From an uncultured Lachnospiraceae bacterium (GTDB lineage: Bacteria; Bacillota; Clostridia; Lachnospirales; Lachnospiraceae): a DNA stretch of 64,000 bases. Every line of letters starts with the position of its first letter. The stretch's first letter is position 1. The position numbers were made by a program, and so were the translations under genes. The stretch lies in contig CADAOY010000004.1 in assembly GCA_902789665.1 (NCBI GenBank), forward strand, positions 558,001-622,000, read 5' to 3'. Below are positions 54,372-63,907 of the stretch, piece by piece. The notes below the pieces were generated by a model. That model made no database searches. It was not told the DNA's origin and saw only the letters and a program-made list of their open reading frames with translations.

Positions 54372-54388
54372 CCACAAAATGGCTATAT

Positions 54389-55414
54389 TTACATATCTTT
54401 CTTTTTCTTTTCATGCTCTTTCTTGGCTAATTTTATCTCTTCGCGAAGTTTCTTTTTCTCTTCTTTCATTCTGGCCTTGGCATGTCTTTTTTCAATAACT
54501 TTTAAAAGTTTCTCATTATCAAGTTTTCCTTCAGGCACAACATTCTCAATATATCTTGGAACCATTGCATCCTTATATGTTCCTCTTATATAAGCATCAA
54601 GAAATGCTCCAAGGAAGAAAAGATTGACATATACAAATATCCAGATCATAACAACGATAATGGTTGCCAGCGAACCATACATACTAAAGGACTGGAAATG
54701 AGTCAGATAAAAGTTAAACAGATATGAAAACAGTGACCATGTAATACCTGTAAAAAGCGCCCCTCTCCATGTCTTAAAAGGATTCTTACCCTTGCCGTTA
54801 TTAGGTATCCAGGTATAGAACGGACAGAAGAAAACTGCTACGAATATCCACTCATAAAGGAATCTGAAACGGTATAAAAAATGGAAAATGTTAAATTCAG
54901 TGAATATTACCCTGATGATATTCTCGTAGGCGATTTTGCCCGCGAAGCCTACTACAAAGAGGACTATGATTAGAATAATCAGGAAAAATGTATGCATTAT
55001 GGCTTCAAGCCTTAATATAATAAAAGGCCTTGTTTCCTTAACACCATTAGCCGCATTAAGACCTCTTGTAATGGCCTGCATACCTTTTGCTGCCGACCAG
55101 AACAGGATGATGATGGATAAGGAAATGACCGTATTTGAAGTATTATATAACTGCGAAATGATATCTTCAGTGAAATACAAAAGAGTCGTCGGCATAAATC
55201 TTTGCATGAAATCCAGAATGTCGCGCTGTGTAAGAGGTGTAAATGGAATGAATGCGATAATTAATGCCACAATCGGGATAATTGACAGGAAAATATAAAA
55301 AGACGCCGCAGCAGCATAACTTGCAGCTTCAGTATATTTATAAGCATAACCAATCTTAATGATATAGTTGTATGCTTTAATTATATAACTGTCAGCATCT
55401 CTTCTTTCATTCAT
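54389..55414 (-). CDS. YihY/BrkB-family membrane protein
   Basis: The protein of about 341 residues has six membrane helices with the family motifs AASYAAAASFYIFLSIIPI, FWSAAKGMQAITRGLNAANG, WRGALFTGITWSLFSYLF and VVMIWIFVYVNLFFLGAFLDA, then a Lys-rich cytoplasmic tail. Members were once called ribonuclease BN in error; the true role is unclear. ATGs occur at 55420 and 55414; AGGAT is 2 bases before the first and 8 before the second, so 55414 is preferred. Confidence 0.9.
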   Translation of the reverse strand: MNERRDADSYIIKAYNYIIKIGYAYKYTEAASYAAAASFYIFLSIIPIVALIIAFIPFTPLTQRDILDFMQRFMPTTLLYFTEDIISQLYNTSNTVISLSIIILFWSAAKGMQAITRGLNAANGVKETRPFIILRLEAIMHTFFLIILIIVLFVVGFAGKIAYENIIRVIFTEFNIFHFLYRFRFLYEWIFVAVFFCPFYTWIPNNGKGKNPFKTWRGALFTGITWSLFSYLFNFYLTHFQSFSMYGSLATIIVVMIWIFVYVNLFFLGAFLDAYIRGTYKDAMVPRYIENVVPEGKLDNEKLLKVIEKRHAKARMKEEKKKLREEIKLAKKEHEKKKKDM

Positions 55415-55428
55415 ACACATAATCCTAT

Positions 55429-55453
55429 AAAAAAAGCAGCTTTCCCAAGCTGC
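55429..55453 (-). terminator. Terminator of 6S RNA
   Basis: A 7-bp stem GCAGCTT/AAGCTGC with a short loop is followed by seven T on the minus strand. A T run on the other side means it could also stop plus-strand transcripts. Confidence 0.85.
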
Positions 55454-55470
55454 ATTTTTTACAATTCAGG

Positions 55471-55642
55471 CCTTCTATGTTCCGCCTATATTTTGACGCC
55501 TAGCTTTCGCCAGGTGGGCAATCGCAACTTATCTTGCTGTCTTCCACTGAATGCTTGAGGCCTGACATCCAACAAGTATATAGAAATCCCTTAAAATATA
55601 ATGTAGGTTCAAAATAAGTAGGCTCTTTGAACATATAAGGTT
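55471..55642 (-). ncRNA. ssrS: Probable 6S RNA
   Basis: A transcript expected to start near 55642 has 5' CCTTATATGTTC pairing with GGAACATAGAAGG at its 3' end (one mismatch), making the closing stem. A large internal bubble follows, with GCCTACTTATTTTGAACC on one side and AAAATATAGGC on the other, then a long hairpin with a GAAA loop (GGCGAAAGCTAGGC). This is the fold of 6S RNA, which binds the housekeeping RNA polymerase as a promoter mimic. It has its own promoter and terminator. A competing pairing TCAGGCCT/AGGCCTGA is possible. Confidence 0.7.
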
Positions 55643-55648
55643 ATATTT

Positions 55649-55676
55649 ATTATAACATAGTTATGTAAATTTGCAA
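55649..55676 (-). promoter_or_regulatory. Promoter of the 6S RNA
   Basis: TTGCAA, a 16-base spacer ending in TGT, and TATAAT (extended -10). The spacer holds the TTATGTAAA motif seen elsewhere in the window (55661-55669). Confidence 0.75.
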
Positions 55677-55696
55677 CTAAATTAAACTAATTATTT

Positions 55697-56146
55697 TTAA
55701 GTTTCTGATTCTTTTTTCTTTTTTAATTTTACCAGTAATAAATAGACAATCGCAATACCCAGAATAGCTCCAAAAGAGTCTATGTAAACATCTGATATCA
55801 TTGATCCTCTTCCGGAAAAAAGTTGTATTGTTTCATCAATAAATCCGGTAAAAAATCCTATCAGCCAGCACAGATACCATCTGTAATTTTTCTTATCAAT
55901 AAAGAGTAACATCCACTCTGCACCGATAACAAAATATTCAGTAACATGTGCAGCTTTTCTGATCAGGCTTTCAGGAATTTCAATAGGTTTTCCTTCCTGA
56001 ACATTGGCTATGTTATTTATTACTTCTTCAAGAATTTCTTTAATTGTTCCACTCTCTTCCTGGGACTGTGGAATTGGAAGCATCGACTGTCCCCAGGCAA
56101 AGAAAGTTGAAATAATGATTAAAGCAATTATTATTTTAGTTTTCAT
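55697..56146 (-). CDS. VanZ family protein
   Basis: The 149-residue membrane protein starts with a signal-anchor helix (MKTKIIIALIIISTFFAWGQ) and carries the VanZ core: RKAAHVTEYFVIGAEWML, FFTGFIDETIQLFSGRGSMISD and a last helix. VanZ members give low teicoplanin resistance in some clusters, but in general their role is unknown and no resistance genes are near. The start lacks a ribosome binding site and lies one base from the stop of the Na/Pi gene, so it is coupled. Confidence 0.9.
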   Translation of the reverse strand: MKTKIIIALIIISTFFAWGQSMLPIPQSQEESGTIKEILEEVINNIANVQEGKPIEIPESLIRKAAHVTEYFVIGAEWMLLFIDKKNYRWYLCWLIGFFTGFIDETIQLFSGRGSMISDVYIDSFGAILGIAIVYLLLVKLKKKKESET

Positions 56147-56147
56147 A

Positions 56148-57779
56148 TTAATTATTATTTACTGTAGCAAAAGCAATGTTGGTAGCATGGTCAGCAACTC
56201 TTTCAAGACCTGCAACAATATCAGTGAATATCATGCCTGCTTCAGGTGAACATTCATTTTTGGTAAGTCTCTCAACATGTGCCTGCTGAACAGCTCTTTC
56301 CATAAGGTCAATCTTGTTCTCGTTCTCTTCTATTTCTGACATATGTTCCTCATTCTTATGAGTGAACATTTCAATACATAAATAAAGATTCTTATTAACA
56401 AGGTCCATCATTTCCCTTAATTCTTCAAGGGCGGTTTTACTGAATTCCACATTATCTTCTTTTCTCATTTTGGCTGCCTCGGCTATATTGGTTGCATGGT
56501 CACCGATTCTTTCAATATCACCCACGACATGGAACAAACCACCGATGGACTGCATATCTTCCACAGGTACTGTGGACTGTGTAAGTTTAACAAGATAATT
56601 AACTATCTGATGATTAAGGAAATTAATATTCTTCTCAACCTCAAATACTTCATTCATATCATCTTCATCAAGTGTAACCAAAACATTCATTGCTCTGTTA
56701 AGATTATCAGTTGCAAGATGCGCCATTCTTTCAAGTTCGTTTGTAACATCTACTACTGCAGTTGCAGGATTGAAGATGGTTTTCTGTCCGATGAACTGAA
56801 GCTGGAAGTTATCATTATATCCAACCTTGGTCTTGTCATCACCAGGAATTACAAGGTAAGTTGCCTTAACAAGTAATGATGAGAACGGGAATAAAATAAT
56901 AACCTGGAATATCTTTATAAGAGAATGGCTGTTAGCAACAAAACGTCCTGCATTCTGACCTGATATTGCAAGTATTCCTTGCACAACAGGTTCTTTAAAG
57001 AACATTAAAATTACAAATACTATTATTGTACCAACAAGGTTAAATAAGAAATGAATCATGGCTGCTCTCTTGGCATCCTTCATACCTGCAAGTGATGCTA
57101 AAAGCGCTGATGTACATGCACCCATGTTACAGCCAAGAATAATGAATAAACATACAGGAAGATCAAGAAGTCCCTGCTGAGCCATCAAAAGAGAAATGCT
57201 GACTGTTACTGAGGAACTCTGAACTATACTTGTAAGGACAAGTCCTAAAAGTACTGCCAGGAACGGATTTGTCATTGATGAAAACAATTCTGCAATATTA
57301 GGATTTTCCTTAATTCCTGCCATTGATGCACTCATTAGTGAAAGGCCTAAGAATAAAACACCAAAACCCAGGAGAATTTCACCAATTTTTTTAACACTGT
57401 CTTTTTTAACAAACATAACCATAATTACGCCTGCAAGTAAAAATAAAGGTGCAAACTTGGAAAGGTTAAAAGATACCAGCTGTGAAGTAATTGTAGTACC
57501 GATATTGGCACCCATGATTACGCCTACAGCCTGATAAAGAGTCATTAAACCTGCATTAACAAATGATACTACCATTACGGTACATGCAGATGATGACTGA
57601 ATAATTGCTGTAAAAATTATACCGACTATAAGGCCGGAAAATTTATTCTTTGTAAAAAATTCCAATATGGAACGAAGTTTGGCACCCGCTGATTTCTCTA
57701 TGGCCTCGCTCATAAGTTTCATACCGAAAAGAAATAATCCCAATCCCCCACACATATTAAGTAAAATAGACCAATCCAT
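56148..57779 (-). CDS. Na/Pi cotransporter family protein with PhoU-like domain
   Basis: The 543-residue protein has two inverted membrane repeats with the diagnostic IQSSSACTVMVVSFVNAG and VQSSSVTVSISLLM segments, then two helical PhoU-like repeats (about 345-540; DIERIGDHATNIAEAAKMR and GLERVADHATNIAFAT). It should take up phosphate with sodium. AAGGAGATGTCATG marks the start, 17 bases after ribF. Confidence 0.93.
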   Translation of the reverse strand: MDWSILLNMCGGLGLFLFGMKLMSEAIEKSAGAKLRSILEFFTKNKFSGLIVGIIFTAIIQSSSACTVMVVSFVNAGLMTLYQAVGVIMGANIGTTITSQLVSFNLSKFAPLFLLAGVIMVMFVKKDSVKKIGEILLGFGVLFLGLSLMSASMAGIKENPNIAELFSSMTNPFLAVLLGLVLTSIVQSSSVTVSISLLMAQQGLLDLPVCLFIILGCNMGACTSALLASLAGMKDAKRAAMIHFLFNLVGTIIVFVILMFFKEPVVQGILAISGQNAGRFVANSHSLIKIFQVIILFPFSSLLVKATYLVIPGDDKTKVGYNDNFQLQFIGQKTIFNPATAVVDVTNELERMAHLATDNLNRAMNVLVTLDEDDMNEVFEVEKNINFLNHQIVNYLVKLTQSTVPVEDMQSIGGLFHVVGDIERIGDHATNIAEAAKMRKEDNVEFSKTALEELREMMDLVNKNLYLCIEMFTHKNEEHMSEIEENENKIDLMERAVQQAHVERLTKNECSPEAGMIFTDIVAGLERVADHATNIAFATVNNN

Positions 57780-57796
57780 GACATCTCCTTGTCAAA

Positions 57797-58723
57797 TTAT
57801 TTGTTATAATACTTTACTATGGCTTCCAAATCTTCATCTATAACCTGCTTAAGTTCAGCCGCTGAGCCAAACTTCTTTTCAGGTCTTCTGAATTCATCTA
57901 TATAAAGGAGAACTTTCTCTCCATAAACTTCTTCATTAAACTCAAGAATAAAGCTTTCACTAACCGGCTTCTTTGTGGCTCCAAATGTCGGTGCCACACC
58001 AACGTTGGTAATTGCAGTATATTCTTTCCCCTTAATAAGCGCCCTTGAATAATATACACCAAACTTTGGTACACATTTATTATCATCAAAAGCAATATTA
58101 ATGGTGGCATATAATTCCTTATGCCCTATTCCCTTGCCTCTTTGAACCACACCTTCAATGGAATATTTTCTTCCAAGCATTTTAGCGCTCTTAATCATAT
58201 CTCCATTTTTGATATAATTCTTTATGGCATTTGATGAAACTATCTGACCATCAATCTCTATCTTTGAAACGATGTGAATATCCAGACCTTTGTCCTTCCC
58301 GTACATAGTCAGATATTTGTCATCGCCTTCTCTATTATAACCGAAGGATACGTCTTTTCCAACAACAACCGTATCTGCTCCGGTACCATTTATCACCTTA
58401 TCAAGATAATCACCGGCCCCAATATTGGCAGTTTTCTCATCAAACGGAACCACGAAAGCATAATCAAGACCAATGTTTTCAATTATCTCAAGGCTTTCAT
58501 TTAGTGTATTAACTCTTGTTTTATCCGGAAAATCAAAGTAACTTTCAGGACCCGGGGCAAAAATCACCGCCCCCGTTCTTTTGTCACCCTTTAAAGACAT
58601 CATCTTATTCATTATGGTCTGATGGCCTAAATGCATGGCATCATACTTACCCCATGTGATGACTTTAAGGTCCTTATTATCCAGATTAATATCATTTATA
58701 TTGTTACACTTTTTTATAATCAT
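57797..58723 (-). CDS. ribF: Bifunctional riboflavin kinase/FAD synthetase
   Basis: The 308-residue enzyme makes FMN then FAD. The N-terminal adenylyltransferase has TWGKYDAMHLGHQTIMNKM, where GxxDxxHxGH is the family motif, and VVGKDVSFGYNREGD. The C-terminal kinase has GVVQRGKGIGHKELYATINI (usually GR-x-LG-x-PTAN; the PTAN is altered to YATI here), GVYYSRA and TNVGVAPTFG. The start follows truB by one base without a ribosome binding site. Confidence 0.92.
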   Translation of the reverse strand: MIIKKCNNINDINLDNKDLKVITWGKYDAMHLGHQTIMNKMMSLKGDKRTGAVIFAPGPESYFDFPDKTRVNTLNESLEIIENIGLDYAFVVPFDEKTANIGAGDYLDKVINGTGADTVVVGKDVSFGYNREGDDKYLTMYGKDKGLDIHIVSKIEIDGQIVSSNAIKNYIKNGDMIKSAKMLGRKYSIEGVVQRGKGIGHKELYATINIAFDDNKCVPKFGVYYSRALIKGKEYTAITNVGVAPTFGATKKPVSESFILEFNEEVYGEKVLLYIDEFRRPEKKFGSAAELKQVIDEDLEAIVKYYNK

Positions 58724-58724
58724 A

Positions 58725-59627
58725 TTACTTTATTTTAAGAAATCTGTATGGCTTTAGCATATTGCCTGTATATGAATATAATCCATAGAATTCATCATCC
58801 ATATAAAGCCTGAACATTTCTGATTCATTAGCCCCATCAAAGCCGTCTACCCAGGATGTTTCAAGCTTATTGCCATTGTCGGCCAGGCTCCTTACATCTT
58901 TATGAATATAAAGGGCTTTATATTCCATAAAAGGCTTATCCATTGCCATTATTATGCTTTGTAAATCATTCTCCCTGGCTTTTTTCTCGATATCACTTAT
59001 CTTAAGTGCATTATCAATATCAAAACCACAGGCCCTGACTCTTACCAAAGATTCCATTGCTCCATAGGTTCCAAGTTTTGAACCTATATCATCGCAAAGA
59101 GACCTTATATATGTTCCCTTAGAGCAGTTAACTATGAATTCTGCACTTAGGGTTTCTTTATTAACATCAATATTTAAAATATCAATATTAAAAATATGAA
59201 CTAATCTCGCCTTACGCTCTACTTCTATTCCCTGCCTTGCAAGGTCATAAAGTTTCTTTCCATCAACTTTAATTGCGGAATACATTGGAGGCACCTGCTC
59301 ATAAGAACCGATAAAACCCATTATCGCATTCCTGATTGTCTCTTCTTTCAAAGTGACATCTTTGGTATCCAGAAGTTTTCCATAAATATCCAGCGTATCA
59401 TATTTTTTGCCAAATACCATTTTACACTTATATGCCTTATCGCTGTCCGGCATAATATCGCATAATCTGGTGGCTCTTCCTATGCATACCGGAAGTACGC
59501 CTTCGGCCATTGGATCCAGGGTTCCGGTGTGGCCAATTTTCTTAATATGGGTAATACCTCTTAGTATTGCCACTACATCAAATGATGTATATTCTTTTTC
59601 CTTATAGACATTAATTATTCCGTCCAT
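58725..59627 (-). CDS. truB: tRNA pseudouridine(55) synthase TruB
   Basis: The 300-residue enzyme makes pseudouridine 55 in the T loop of tRNAs. GIINVYKEKEYTSFDVV opens it; the catalytic aspartate is in KIGHTGTLDPMAEGVLPV; KYDTLDIYG, VPPMYSAIKVDGKKLYDLAR and SKGTYIRSLCDDIG are further family motifs. It overlaps nrnA by 13 bases and belongs to the infB operon. Confidence 0.96.
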   Translation of the reverse strand: MDGIINVYKEKEYTSFDVVAILRGITHIKKIGHTGTLDPMAEGVLPVCIGRATRLCDIMPDSDKAYKCKMVFGKKYDTLDIYGKLLDTKDVTLKEETIRNAIMGFIGSYEQVPPMYSAIKVDGKKLYDLARQGIEVERKARLVHIFNIDILNIDVNKETLSAEFIVNCSKGTYIRSLCDDIGSKLGTYGAMESLVRVRACGFDIDNALKISDIEKKARENDLQSIIMAMDKPFMEYKALYIHKDVRSLADNGNKLETSWVDGFDGANESEMFRLYMDDEFYGLYSYTGNMLKPYRFLKIK

Positions 59628-60583
59628 TTAATGTCCTTATTTATACTGCTAATAAGATTATCTATAATCTCTTCCTTGTTGCCTTTAAGATATAAACCAG
59701 CCGCCCTTACGTGACCACCGCCACCAAACTCCGATGCCACTCTTGAAACATCGACGATACGGGATGAACGGAGGCTGATTTTGTAAGTTTCAGAATTAAT
59801 CTGATACATAAAAATAGAACATTCTACTCCCTTAGTTGCCCTTAATGTACTAACAACGCCATCAAAATCATTATTGGTAACACCTAATTCCTTCATTGTG
59901 CTAAGGTCGATGGCAGATGCAATTACATTGCCCCCTAAGAACAGTTTGGAATGCATAAGGACATATGACAATGCCTTATACTGAAGGTAACTCTTTTCAT
60001 AGAATGTTTCTTCTAAAATCTTATTGTGATCAAAATTATATCGCATTAATTTGGATGCGATAAGCATGGTATCACTGTTGGTATTTGTATAACGAAATAC
60101 GCCTGTATCATGGGCAATTCCCATATATAAAAGCGCTGCGATATCATCATCCAAATACTCTTCTTCTATTAAATTGTAAACAAGCTCTGAAGCAGATGAA
60201 GCCTCAGGCACAATATAATTAACATCTCCGCCACCGTCAGCGTTGCTGATATGATGGTCGATATTAATGATTTTACCCGTATTTGATGCAAACTTGGATG
60301 CAGAACCGATTCTCTCTATGTTGGTATCGATGACAATCAAAATGTCGCACTTCTCCCCGGAGAAAGTCGAATCAATAAGATCAAGACCCGGCACATAGTC
60401 AAAGCATTCTGCCGGTTTATCAAGTACTACCTTAATATCTGATTCTGGCAATCTCTTCTTAAGATATAAACAGGCAGCCAAACATGAGCCTATACAGTCT
60501 CCGTCCGGCTTTATATGACCTGTTATTATAATACTTTTAGCACCTAAACATTCATTATACAGATTAATCACTGTTTTCTCCAT
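59615..60583 (-). CDS. nrnA: Bifunctional oligoribonuclease/pAp phosphatase NrnA (DHH family)
   Basis: The enzyme degrades short RNA and dephosphorylates 3'-phosphoadenosine 5'-phosphate. DHH-domain motifs are TGHIKPDGDCIGS, VIDTN, NIDHHISNADGG and MGIAHDTG; the DHHA1 end has FGGGGHVRAAGL. The start is either the ATG at 60583 (AAGGAT only 3 bases before) or a GTG at 60571, which has GGAG 6 bases upstream; both overlap the end of rbfA. Confidence 0.93.
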   Translation of the reverse strand: MEKTVINLYNECLGAKSIIITGHIKPDGDCIGSCLAACLYLKKRLPESDIKVVLDKPAECFDYVPGLDLIDSTFSGEKCDILIVIDTNIERIGSASKFASNTGKIINIDHHISNADGGGDVNYIVPEASSASELVYNLIEEEYLDDDIAALLYMGIAHDTGVFRYTNTNSDTMLIASKLMRYNFDHNKILEETFYEKSYLQYKALSYVLMHSKLFLGGNVIASAIDLSTMKELGVTNNDFDGVVSTLRATKGVECSIFMYQINSETYKISLRSSRIVDVSRVASEFGGGGHVRAAGLYLKGNKEEIIDNLISSINKDIKWTE

Positions 60584-60956
60584 TATCCTTATGCGCTTTA
60601 GCATCTTCTGATGCAACCTTATCTATAAGATTGGACATATACATACCATATTCCATGGAATCATCATAGATAAATGTCAGTTCCGGTGTGTTGCGAAGAT
60701 TAATTCTCTTGGCAAGCTGTGATCTGATAAAACCTGAAGCCTTCTTAAGTCCTGCAAGAGTATCGTCTTTGGATGATTCATCACCAAATACACTTATATA
60801 TACTTTGCAATACTTAAGGTCGGTTGTAACATCCACCTTTGTAACGCTTGTCATCGGTGAGATGCGCGGGTCCTTAATCTCAGATCTGATAAGTTCAGCG
60901 ATTTCTCTTTGAACTTCAGAATTGACTCTGGAGCTTTTAACCGAATTTTTTCTCAT
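60564..60956 (-). CDS. rbfA: Ribosome-binding factor A
   Basis: The 130-residue KH-like protein aids maturation of the 30S subunit. VNSEVQREIAELIRSEIKDPRI, MTSVTKVDVTTDLKYCKVYI and RINLRNTPELTFIYDDSMEYG are family blocks. Its start shares one base with the infB stop (TAATG), so translation is coupled. The C-terminus is short and polar. Confidence 0.96.
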   Translation of the reverse strand: MRKNSVKSSRVNSEVQREIAELIRSEIKDPRISPMTSVTKVDVTTDLKYCKVYISVFGDESSKDDTLAGLKKASGFIRSQLAKRINLRNTPELTFIYDDSMEYGMYMSNLIDKVASEDAKAHKDNGENSD

Positions 60957-63907
60957 TATCTTGGTACCTCAACCATTGTATAAGCCTCAACGATATCGAA
61001 TTCCTGCATATCGCCGAATCCATCGAATACAATACCGCATTCGAATCCTGACTTAACTTCCTTAACGTCATCCTTAAATCTCTTAAGTGATGAAAGTTTA
61101 CCTTCGAAGATCTGCTCTCCTGCTCTTGTAATTCTGACTGAACTGTCCTTTGTAATAATACCGTCAAGCACATAACATCCTGCGATATTTCCGGCATTTG
61201 TAGACTTGTAGATTGCTCTTACCTCTACATGACCCTGAACCTTCTCTTCGTAAACAGGAGCAAGCATACCCTTAATAGCATCAGATACATCATTGGTTGC
61301 TCTGTAGATTACATCGTAGAACTTAACATCTACGCCTTCTCTTTCGGCTGTTTCCTTGGCACCTGCATCAATTCTGACATTGAAGCCGATGATAATAGCC
61401 TTACCTGCAGAAGCAAGTACAACGTCAGATTCATTAATGGTACCAACGCCTGAGTGAATTACATCAACTCTAACCTCTTCATTTGAAAGGTCTTCAAGTT
61501 CTTTCTTAACGGCCTCAACACTACCCTGAACGTCAGCCTTAACAATTAAGTTAAGAGTCTTAAGGTTACCGGTCTGAATCTGATTATATAATTCTTCAAG
61601 TGATACTTTCTTCTTGGACTCAGCAATCTTCTGTAACTTGTTCTGAGCAATGAATGTATCAGCGAAGTTTTTAGCTTCCTTATCGCTTTCATGAGCGATG
61701 AAAATCTCACCTGCATTAGGAACTTTATCAAGACCCTGAATCTCAACAGGTGTTGAAGGTGGAGCCTCTTTAATTCTGTCACCCTTATCATTAATCATGG
61801 CTCTTACCTTACCATGAGCTTCGCCGGCTGAAATGAAGTCACCAACTTTAAGTGTACCCTTCTGAACAAGTACTGTTGATACAGGACCACGGCCCTTATC
61901 AAGTCTTGCTTCAATTACAAGACCTCTTGCTTTTCTCTTGGCATCAGCCTTAAGCTCCAGGATATCAGCTGAAAGTAAGATGATATCAAGAAGTTCCTGA
62001 ATACCCTGTCTCTTCTTGGCTGAAATAGGTACATATACTGTTGTGCCACCCATGCTCTCCGGAAGAAGATCATGCTCATAAGCAAGCTCATTCATAAGAG
62101 AATTAATGCTTGGATAGCTCATCATATCCTTATTAGGATCGTCAAAATCATAGCCAATCTTATCAACCTTGTTAACAGCAACTACGATAGGTACGTTAGC
62201 TGCCTTGGCATGGTTAATAGCTTCTATTGTCTGAGGCATAACACCATCGTCTGCTGCTACTACCAAGATGGCAATATCAGTTGCGTTGGCACCTCTCATA
62301 CGCATTGCAGTGAAGGCCTCATGACCTGGTGTGTCGAGGAAGGTGATTTTGCGACCGTTCTTCTCAACCATGTAAGCACCGATGTGCTGTGTAATACCAC
62401 CGGCCTCTCTGTCGGTTACGTGTGTCTCTCTGATGGCATCAAGAAGTGATGTCTTACCATGGTCAACGTGACCCATTACACAGATAACCGGAGCTCTTTC
62501 TGTAAGGTTTGCATCGATTTCGTCTTCTTCCTTAAGAAGTTCCTCGATAACGTCCTTAACAATTTCCTTCTCGCAGAGGATATCATATTCAAGTGCGATT
62601 TCCTCAGCCTCTTCATATGAAAGTTCCTGGTTTGCAGTATATACAACGCCTTGTAAGAATTTCTTCTTGATAATCTCGTTGGACTGAATCTTCATCTTGT
62701 CAGCCAGATCCTTGATTGAGATTACCTCAGGAACTGTAATTACCTTTACTTCATCTTCAACCTTTGTTTCTTCTTTCTTAACAGGTTTGATAAAAGCACC
62801 GGCCTTTGGTTTCTTCTGATTCTTTCCGCCAAAATCCTCGTCCTCAAATCTGTAATCCTTACGGTTCTTGTCTTTTTCCTTATTCTTAAATCTCTTGTCA
62901 TTACGGTTCTTGTCATTTGAAACCATTATGACATCCTGAGTATCTTTACCCTTCTTCTTAAGCATTCCGCCGTTACCCATAGGACGCTGATTTCTGTCAT
63001 TATCCTTATTAGGAATACCGCTTCCGCCAAATGAAGTTTTCTGTGGTCTGTCATTTCTTCCGGCAAACTTATTATTTCTGTCACCGAAATCTTTCTTCTG
63101 ACCGTTGTCTCTGTTATCGTTTCTTCTGAAGTCGCCGCGATCTCTGTTGTCTCTGTTATCCCTGTTGTCTCTAGGTCTGTTATCATTCTGCGGTCTTGCA
63201 TTATTATTAACAACAACCTTTGGCTTATCCTGAGACTGAGTATTCTGAACAGGAGCACTAACCTTTGACTCTTCAGTCTTAACTTCCGGAGCCTTGGTTA
63301 CAGCTTCTTCTTTCTTGATTTCTTCTTTCTTGATTTCTTCTTTCTTTAATTCTTCTTTTCTTTCTTCAGCTTTCTTATTTTCCTGAGTATTTCTATATGA
63401 TGAAATATTAGCTGTAGGTGTTTTGGATGGAGGTGTTGTAGGCTTGATAAGCTGGTGAGGAGCTTGTGGTCTTGCCATATTGCCATTATTCTGAGCAGGT
63501 CTGTTATTATTTGCCGGAGCCTTGGCTGGTCCTCCTACAATAACAATACCCTTCTTTGGAGCAGGTTTCTTAACTGCTTCTGCCATCTTTGCCTCTTTCT
63601 TAACTTCTTCCTTAGGCTGAGCCGGAGCTTTCTCTACCGGCTTTTCAGGAGCCTTTTCTGCAGGCTTGGCTTCTGCTTTATTTTCAGCCTTAGGGGCTTC
63701 TTTCTTATCCTCGTCGGTGATTTTGCCAGATGCTTTTTTAGTATCTGCACCTTCTAATTTGGACTTATTCTTCTTAACCAAATCCACAGTTTCATCATCT
63801 ATTGCCTTCATTACACTGGTGTAAGGAAAATCTATTTCCTCCTTAAGAAAGGCTATAATACTTTTACCTGTAACATTAAGTTCTTTAGCCAAATCATTTA
63901 TTTTCAT
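60956..63907 (-). CDS. infB: Translation initiation factor IF-2
   Basis: The 983-residue GTPase brings initiator tRNA to the 30S subunit. The N-terminal 50 residues are the conserved IF2-N; about residues 55-400 are low-complexity (Lys/Glu/Ala/Pro repeats such as KKEEIKKEEIKKEE, and Arg/Asn/Asp repeats such as RDNRDNRDNRD). A second IF2-N domain follows. The GTPase starts near 485 with GHVDHGKT, DTPGHEAF and NKVDKIGYD. The start has GGAGGTGAGTGAATG, overlapping the upstream stop by three bases. Confidence 0.98.
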   Translation of the reverse strand: MKINDLAKELNVTGKSIIAFLKEEIDFPYTSVMKAIDDETVDLVKKNKSKLEGADTKKASGKITDEDKKEAPKAENKAEAKPAEKAPEKPVEKAPAQPKEEVKKEAKMAEAVKKPAPKKGIVIVGGPAKAPANNNRPAQNNGNMARPQAPHQLIKPTTPPSKTPTANISSYRNTQENKKAEERKEELKKEEIKKEEIKKEEAVTKAPEVKTEESKVSAPVQNTQSQDKPKVVVNNNARPQNDNRPRDNRDNRDNRDRGDFRRNDNRDNGQKKDFGDRNNKFAGRNDRPQKTSFGGSGIPNKDNDRNQRPMGNGGMLKKKGKDTQDVIMVSNDKNRNDKRFKNKEKDKNRKDYRFEDEDFGGKNQKKPKAGAFIKPVKKEETKVEDEVKVITVPEVISIKDLADKMKIQSNEIIKKKFLQGVVYTANQELSYEEAEEIALEYDILCEKEIVKDVIEELLKEEDEIDANLTERAPVICVMGHVDHGKTSLLDAIRETHVTDREAGGITQHIGAYMVEKNGRKITFLDTPGHEAFTAMRMRGANATDIAILVVAADDGVMPQTIEAINHAKAANVPIVVAVNKVDKIGYDFDDPNKDMMSYPSINSLMNELAYEHDLLPESMGGTTVYVPISAKKRQGIQELLDIILLSADILELKADAKRKARGLVIEARLDKGRGPVSTVLVQKGTLKVGDFISAGEAHGKVRAMINDKGDRIKEAPPSTPVEIQGLDKVPNAGEIFIAHESDKEAKNFADTFIAQNKLQKIAESKKKVSLEELYNQIQTGNLKTLNLIVKADVQGSVEAVKKELEDLSNEEVRVDVIHSGVGTINESDVVLASAGKAIIIGFNVRIDAGAKETAEREGVDVKFYDVIYRATNDVSDAIKGMLAPVYEEKVQGHVEVRAIYKSTNAGNIAGCYVLDGIITKDSSVRITRAGEQIFEGKLSSLKRFKDDVKEVKSGFECGIVFDGFGDMQEFDIVEAYTMVEVPR

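Noticed and set aside
63090-63370. Short tandem repeats within infB as a CRISPR-like or satellite array
   Set aside because: They are in frame and encode the low-complexity Arg/Asn/Asp and Lys/Glu linker usual in long bacterial IF-2.
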